Assembly (NCBI RefSeq): GCF_014595975.1
Contig: NZ_JABWGQ010000017.1
Span: 1-64,000, forward strand
DNA from: Sphingopyxis sp. LK2115
Lineage (GTDB): Bacteria > Pseudomonadota > Alphaproteobacteria > Sphingomonadales > Sphingomonadaceae
Length of the DNA stretch: 64,000 bases
Direction: 5' to 3'
Shown: piece by piece, positions 61,208 through 64,000 of the stretch
Layout: each line of letters begins with the position of its first letter
Numbering within the stretch: position 1 is the stretch's first letter
The notes under the pieces: model-generated
Told to the model about the DNA's origin: nothing
What the model saw: only the letters and a program-made list of their open reading frames with translations
Databases searched by the model: none
Translations under genes and position numbers: made by a program

Positions 61208-62194
61208 TCAGGGGGCCGAACGAAACTCGGTCGCTTCGGCAAGGATCAGCGCAAAGGCGGGATCGGTGTCATCCCACGTCGCGATCGGGGTCCAGCCGCC
61301 CGCGCGGAGCAGCAGATTGGCGTCGCGCGGGCCGTATTTATGGCTGTTCTCGCTGTGGATCGTCTCGCCCCTGGCCATATGATAGGTTTTTCCGTCGACG
61401 GTGAAGTCCATGTCGCATTTCGCGACGAGGTGCATTTCGATGCGCGCATGGGTGTCGTTCCACACCGCGCGATGCGCGAAATTGTCGGTCGCCATATTGC
61501 CGCCAAGCTCGCGGTTGATGCGCTCGATGAGGTTGAGATTGAACGCCGCGGTCACCCCCGCCGGATCGTCATAGGCGCGTTCGAGCGTTTCCACATCCTT
61601 GATCCGGTCGATGCCGATCAGCAACAGCGCCCCGTCACCCAGCACCGCGCGCCAGCTTCGCAGCAGGTCGGTCGCGGTGCGCGCGACCATGTTGCCGATC
61701 GTCGAACCTGGAAAGAAGCCGAGCTTGGGCAGCGCGCAGATTTCGCGCGGCAAGGCCACTTTCTGCGTGAAGTCGGCTTCGACCGGATAGACAGGAAGGC
61801 GCGGAAAGCGCGCGGAAAGCGCCTCGGCGCTGCCGCGCAGGAAATCGCCCGAAATGTCGACGGGCACATAGGCGGCAGGGTCGATGACAGAAAGAAGCAG
61901 CGGCGTCTTGGTCGAACTGCCCGATCCCAGTTCGACCACCGCGCGCCCCGGCCCGATGGCCCCGGCAATGTCGGCGGCGTGCCGCGTCAAAAGGTCGGTC
62001 TCGCTGCGCGTCGGATAATATTCGGGGAGCCCCGTGATATCCTCGAACAGCGCCGAACCCGTCGCATCATAGAACCAGCGCGCGGGAATCGCCTTGGGAT
62101 TCTGTGACAGCCCGGCGTGAACGTCGGCGCGGAAAGCGACGTCGACGCCCGCATCATCCGCGGAAACCTGTCGCAGTTGACGCACAACGCCCAT
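61208..62194 (-). CDS. egtD: L-histidine N-alpha-methyltransferase (EgtD, ergothioneine biosynthesis)
   Basis: A 328-residue SAM-dependent enzyme that trimethylates histidine to hercynine. The motif VVELGSGSSTKTPLLLSVI is the SAM site, with upstream FYDATGSALFEDITGLPEYYPTRSE, a clear EgtD signature, and later LGFFPGSTIGNM. ATG 62194 is two bases after the egtB stop; a TTG start at 62200 is possible. The egtB-egtD order makes a two-gene ergothioneine operon. Residues GETIHSENSHKY near the C-terminus match the His-binding Glu/Ser of the family. Confidence 0.94.
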   Translation of the reverse strand: MGVVRQLRQVSADDAGVDVAFRADVHAGLSQNPKAIPARWFYDATGSALFEDITGLPEYYPTRSETDLLTRHAADIAGAIGPGRAVVELGSGSSTKTPLLLSVIDPAAYVPVDISGDFLRGSAEALSARFPRLPVYPVEADFTQKVALPREICALPKLGFFPGSTIGNMVARTATDLLRSWRAVLGDGALLLIGIDRIKDVETLERAYDDPAGVTAAFNLNLIERINRELGGNMATDNFAHRAVWNDTHARIEMHLVAKCDMDFTVDGKTYHMARGETIHSENSHKYGPRDANLLLRAGGWTPIATWDDTDPAFALILAEATEFRSAP

Positions 62195-62196
62195 GA

Positions 62197-63465
62197 TCAA
62201 ATGTCTTTCGCCAGGCGAAGACCGGTGAATTGCCAGCGCTGGTGGGGATAGAAGAAATTGCGATAGGAGGCGCGGCAGTGGCCGCGCGGAGTGGCGCAGC
62301 TGCCGCCGCGCAGCACGAACTGGCCGCTCATGAACTTGCCATTATATTCGCCGACCGCGCCGGGCGCGGCGCGGAAGCCCGGATAGGGACGATAAGCGCT
62401 GCCGGTCCATTCCCACACGCTGCCGAACATCTGTTGCAACCCGGTGTCACCGCTGGCAGGGGCGGGGCGCACCGGCCCGGCGGCGTCGAGCTGGTCGCCG
62501 CCGCCGGGATCGAGCGCGGTGGCCGCCGCCTCCCATTCAAACTCGGTCGGCAGGCGCGCGCCGGCCCAGCTGGCAAAGGCGTCGGCCTCGAAAAAACTGA
62601 TGTGCGTCACGGGCGCCGCGGGGTCGATGTCCTGCCAGCCCGACAGGGTGAAATATTGTTCCTCGCGCCAATAGGCGGGCGCGTCGACGCCCTCCGCCTG
62701 CACCCACGCCCAGCCGTCGCTGAGCCAGAGCGCGGGAGTGCGATAGCCGCCATCGGCGATAAATTGCTGCCACTCGCCGTTGGTGACGGGACGGTTGGCG
62801 AGCGCGTGCGGGGCGAGCAGAACCTCGTGGCGCGGGCCTTCGCAGTCGAAGGCAAAGCCCTCGCCCGCATGGCCAACCGTGGCGATGCCCGCCTTGCCCT
62901 CAATCCATTCCATCGCGGAAAACCGCGCAACTTCACGCGCGATTGCGGTATTTTCCCACGCCGCCGGGCCGAGCGGATTTTGCGCAAAAAGATGTTTGAG
63001 ATCGGTGAGCAGCAGTTCCTGATGCTGTTGTTCGTGATGGATGCCGAGATCGACCAGCGCAAGCGCCGCAGCGGACAGGCCGGGCAAGGCGTCCGCGACC
63101 GCCGCATCGACATGCGCACGCCATGCACGCACTGCGTCCAGCGACGGCCGCGTCAAAAGGCCGCGATGCGGGCGCGCATGACGCGGCCCTTCGGCTTCGT
63201 AATAGCTGTTGAAAAGATAGGGGAAGCGGCCGTCGAAGAGCGCATAATTCGGCACATGATCGCGCAGCACGAAGGTTTCAAAAAACCATGTCGTGTGCGC
63301 GAGGTGCCATTTGGCGGGCGACGCATCGGGCATCGACTGCGCGCTGGCGTCGGCGTCGGACAGCCCCGCCACCAGGCCGAGCGAGAGACGCCGCGTTGCC
63401 GCAAAACGCCGGGTCAGCACCTCGATCGGGTCCGTGCGGGTCGAAGCGTCGGTGCGGCAGGCCAT
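62197..63465 (-). CDS. egtB: Ergothioneine sulfoxide synthase EgtB
   Basis: A 422-residue non-heme iron enzyme that joins hercynine with a thiol and oxygen. A DinB-like helical domain provides the iron histidines: one in AKWHLAHTTWFFE (54 or 57) and the pair in HHEQQHQE (H144 and H148). The C-terminal formylglycine-generating-like lectin fold has PVTNGEWQQFI, WEWTGSAYRPYPGF and VLRGGSCATP. Whether the thiol is gamma-glutamylcysteine or cysteine cannot be decided here. The start at 63465 follows a GGGGGA stretch. No egtA, egtC or egtE is nearby. Confidence 0.94.
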   Translation of the reverse strand: MACRTDASTRTDPIEVLTRRFAATRRLSLGLVAGLSDADASAQSMPDASPAKWHLAHTTWFFETFVLRDHVPNYALFDGRFPYLFNSYYEAEGPRHARPHRGLLTRPSLDAVRAWRAHVDAAVADALPGLSAAALALVDLGIHHEQQHQELLLTDLKHLFAQNPLGPAAWENTAIAREVARFSAMEWIEGKAGIATVGHAGEGFAFDCEGPRHEVLLAPHALANRPVTNGEWQQFIADGGYRTPALWLSDGWAWVQAEGVDAPAYWREEQYFTLSGWQDIDPAAPVTHISFFEADAFASWAGARLPTEFEWEAAATALDPGGGDQLDAAGPVRPAPASGDTGLQQMFGSVWEWTGSAYRPYPGFRAAPGAVGEYNGKFMSGQFVLRGGSCATPRGHCRASYRNFFYPHQRWQFTGLRLAKDI

Positions 63466-63610
63466 GTGACGACAATCCCCCGAAGTGCGATTCGGTTTCG
63501 CTGTTCGACCGATTATGGTTATGCCGCACCGACTTGTCCAGAACATTTAGTGAACAAACGCCGCCGCCCGCGCGAAGCAACGGGTCGCCGGTCTTTGGAG
63601 CCGCCGGTCT

Positions 63611-64000
63611 TTAGCGCGTCGCGCCGGGTTTCCAGAGTATGTCGCCGCCCGCGTTCGCATTGATGTGCCGCGCCAGCACGAACAGATGGTCCGACAGGCG
63701 GTTGAGATAGGTGAGCGCGAGCGGATTGAGGTCGCGCGTTGCCGCCGCGGCGACCGCCGACCGCTCGGCGCGGCGCGTCACGGCGCGCGCGAGGTGGAGC
63801 CGCGCCGCGGCGTCGGTGCCGCCCGGCAGAATGAAGCTTCTGAGCGCCGCGAGCCCGGCGTTCATCGCGTCGATTTCTTCCTCAAGCCGCGCGATCTGGG
63901 CGGGCACGATGCGCAACGCCATGTCGTGCGGGCCGAAACCGCGCTCGGCGTCGGGCGGGGTCGCAAGGTCGGCGCCAAGGTCGAAGAGCTCGTTCTGGAT
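63611..64000 (-). CDS. Cobalamin adenosyltransferase, PduO type (partial, right edge)
   Basis: The open frame runs from the right window edge to a TAA at 63611, giving the last 129 residues. IQNELFDLGADLATP, ARLEEEIDAMNAGLAALRSFILPGG, AARLHLARAVTRRAERSAV and LNRLSDHLFVLARHIN are signatures of PduO-type ATP:cob(I)alamin adenosyltransferase, including the ATP-contacting RRAER. The N-terminal ATP loop is outside the window. The ATG at 63922 is internal. It makes adenosylcobalamin. Confidence 0.95.
   Translation of the reverse strand: MQNELFDLGADLATPPDAERGFGPHDMALRIVPAQIARLEEEIDAMNAGLAALRSFILPGGTDAAARLHLARAVTRRAERSAVAAAATRDLNPLALTYLNRLSDHLFVLARHINANAGGDILWKPGATR

Noticed and set aside
1-64000. 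tRNA, rRNA, CRISPR arrays, phage genes or insertion-sequence transposases
   Set aside because: None seen: no cloverleaf-like blocks, no regularly spaced direct repeats, and no transposase or integrase among the convincing proteins.

Overview
The window is a gene-dense, high-GC chromosomal segment of an alphaproteobacterium, most likely a sphingomonad such as Sphingopyxis or a relative. The evidence is an Atm1-type exporter whose N-terminus looks like the Novosphingobium protein, two large TonB-dependent receptors, a DUF2093 gene, sphingomonad-type secreted hypotheticals, and the dispersed GTCACCCCGGCGAAAGCC-type hairpins common between genes in this group. No tRNA, rRNA, CRISPR array, prophage or transposase gene was seen. 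Only the left edge (1-378) departs in composition, at about 51% GC by hand count.

Left part (1-10.5 kb): a partial low-GC gene follows an Atm1-type ABC exporter. Next come lptC-lptA with an RNase D-like gene, a double cold-shock-domain protein with a Gly-rich RGG tail, a YdcZ-type transporter, a MipA/OmpV porin, and dxs with a small membrane protein. A divergent thioesterase/HxlR pair has two matching operator-like dyads between its genes.

10.5-18.8 kb is one tightly packed minus-strand housekeeping block: purE-purK-folA-M19 dipeptidase-ribF-ileS-lspA-DUF3035, with stop/start overlaps at most junctions. 18.9-29 kb holds a GGDEF protein, a Gdt1-like membrane protein, dps, a TonB receptor, an ICMT-like membrane methyltransferase, an M23 peptidase overlapping a bactofilin by 71 nt, and a membrane GGDEF protein.

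29-39 kb is rich in proteases and proteostasis genes: an M16 peptidase, a penicillin-acylase-type Ntn hydrolase, a periplasmic M17 aminopeptidase and clpB, the last behind a good match to the alphaproteobacterial RpoH promoter. 39-46 kb has two tandem secreted Cys-pair proteins, an Asp/Asn beta-hydroxylase with TPRs divergent from a sulfotransferase-like protein, a nested inverted-repeat element, and a 1020-residue TonB receptor.

46-64 kb: an M23 lipoprotein, DUF2093, then xseA and purD, whose ATG codons overlap on opposite strands. Further genes are a membrane-tethered HhH protein, a CNNM/CorC protein, an OmpA lipoprotein, a minus-strand block (VUT transporter-argB-YggT-folD-lipoprotein-marC), a nucleoside transporter, a beta/gamma-crystallin protein coupled to a MliC-like lipoprotein, a 3-hydroxyacyl-CoA dehydrogenase, the ergothioneine pair egtB-egtD, and a truncated PduO-type cobalamin adenosyltransferase at the right edge.

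No single unmistakably new system was found. The best leads are the HxlR operator pair, the dyad inside the clpB heat-shock promoter, the xseA/purD start overlap, the M23-bactofilin overlap, the nested inverted-repeat element at 42.1-42.4 kb, and the foreign-looking gene at the left edge.
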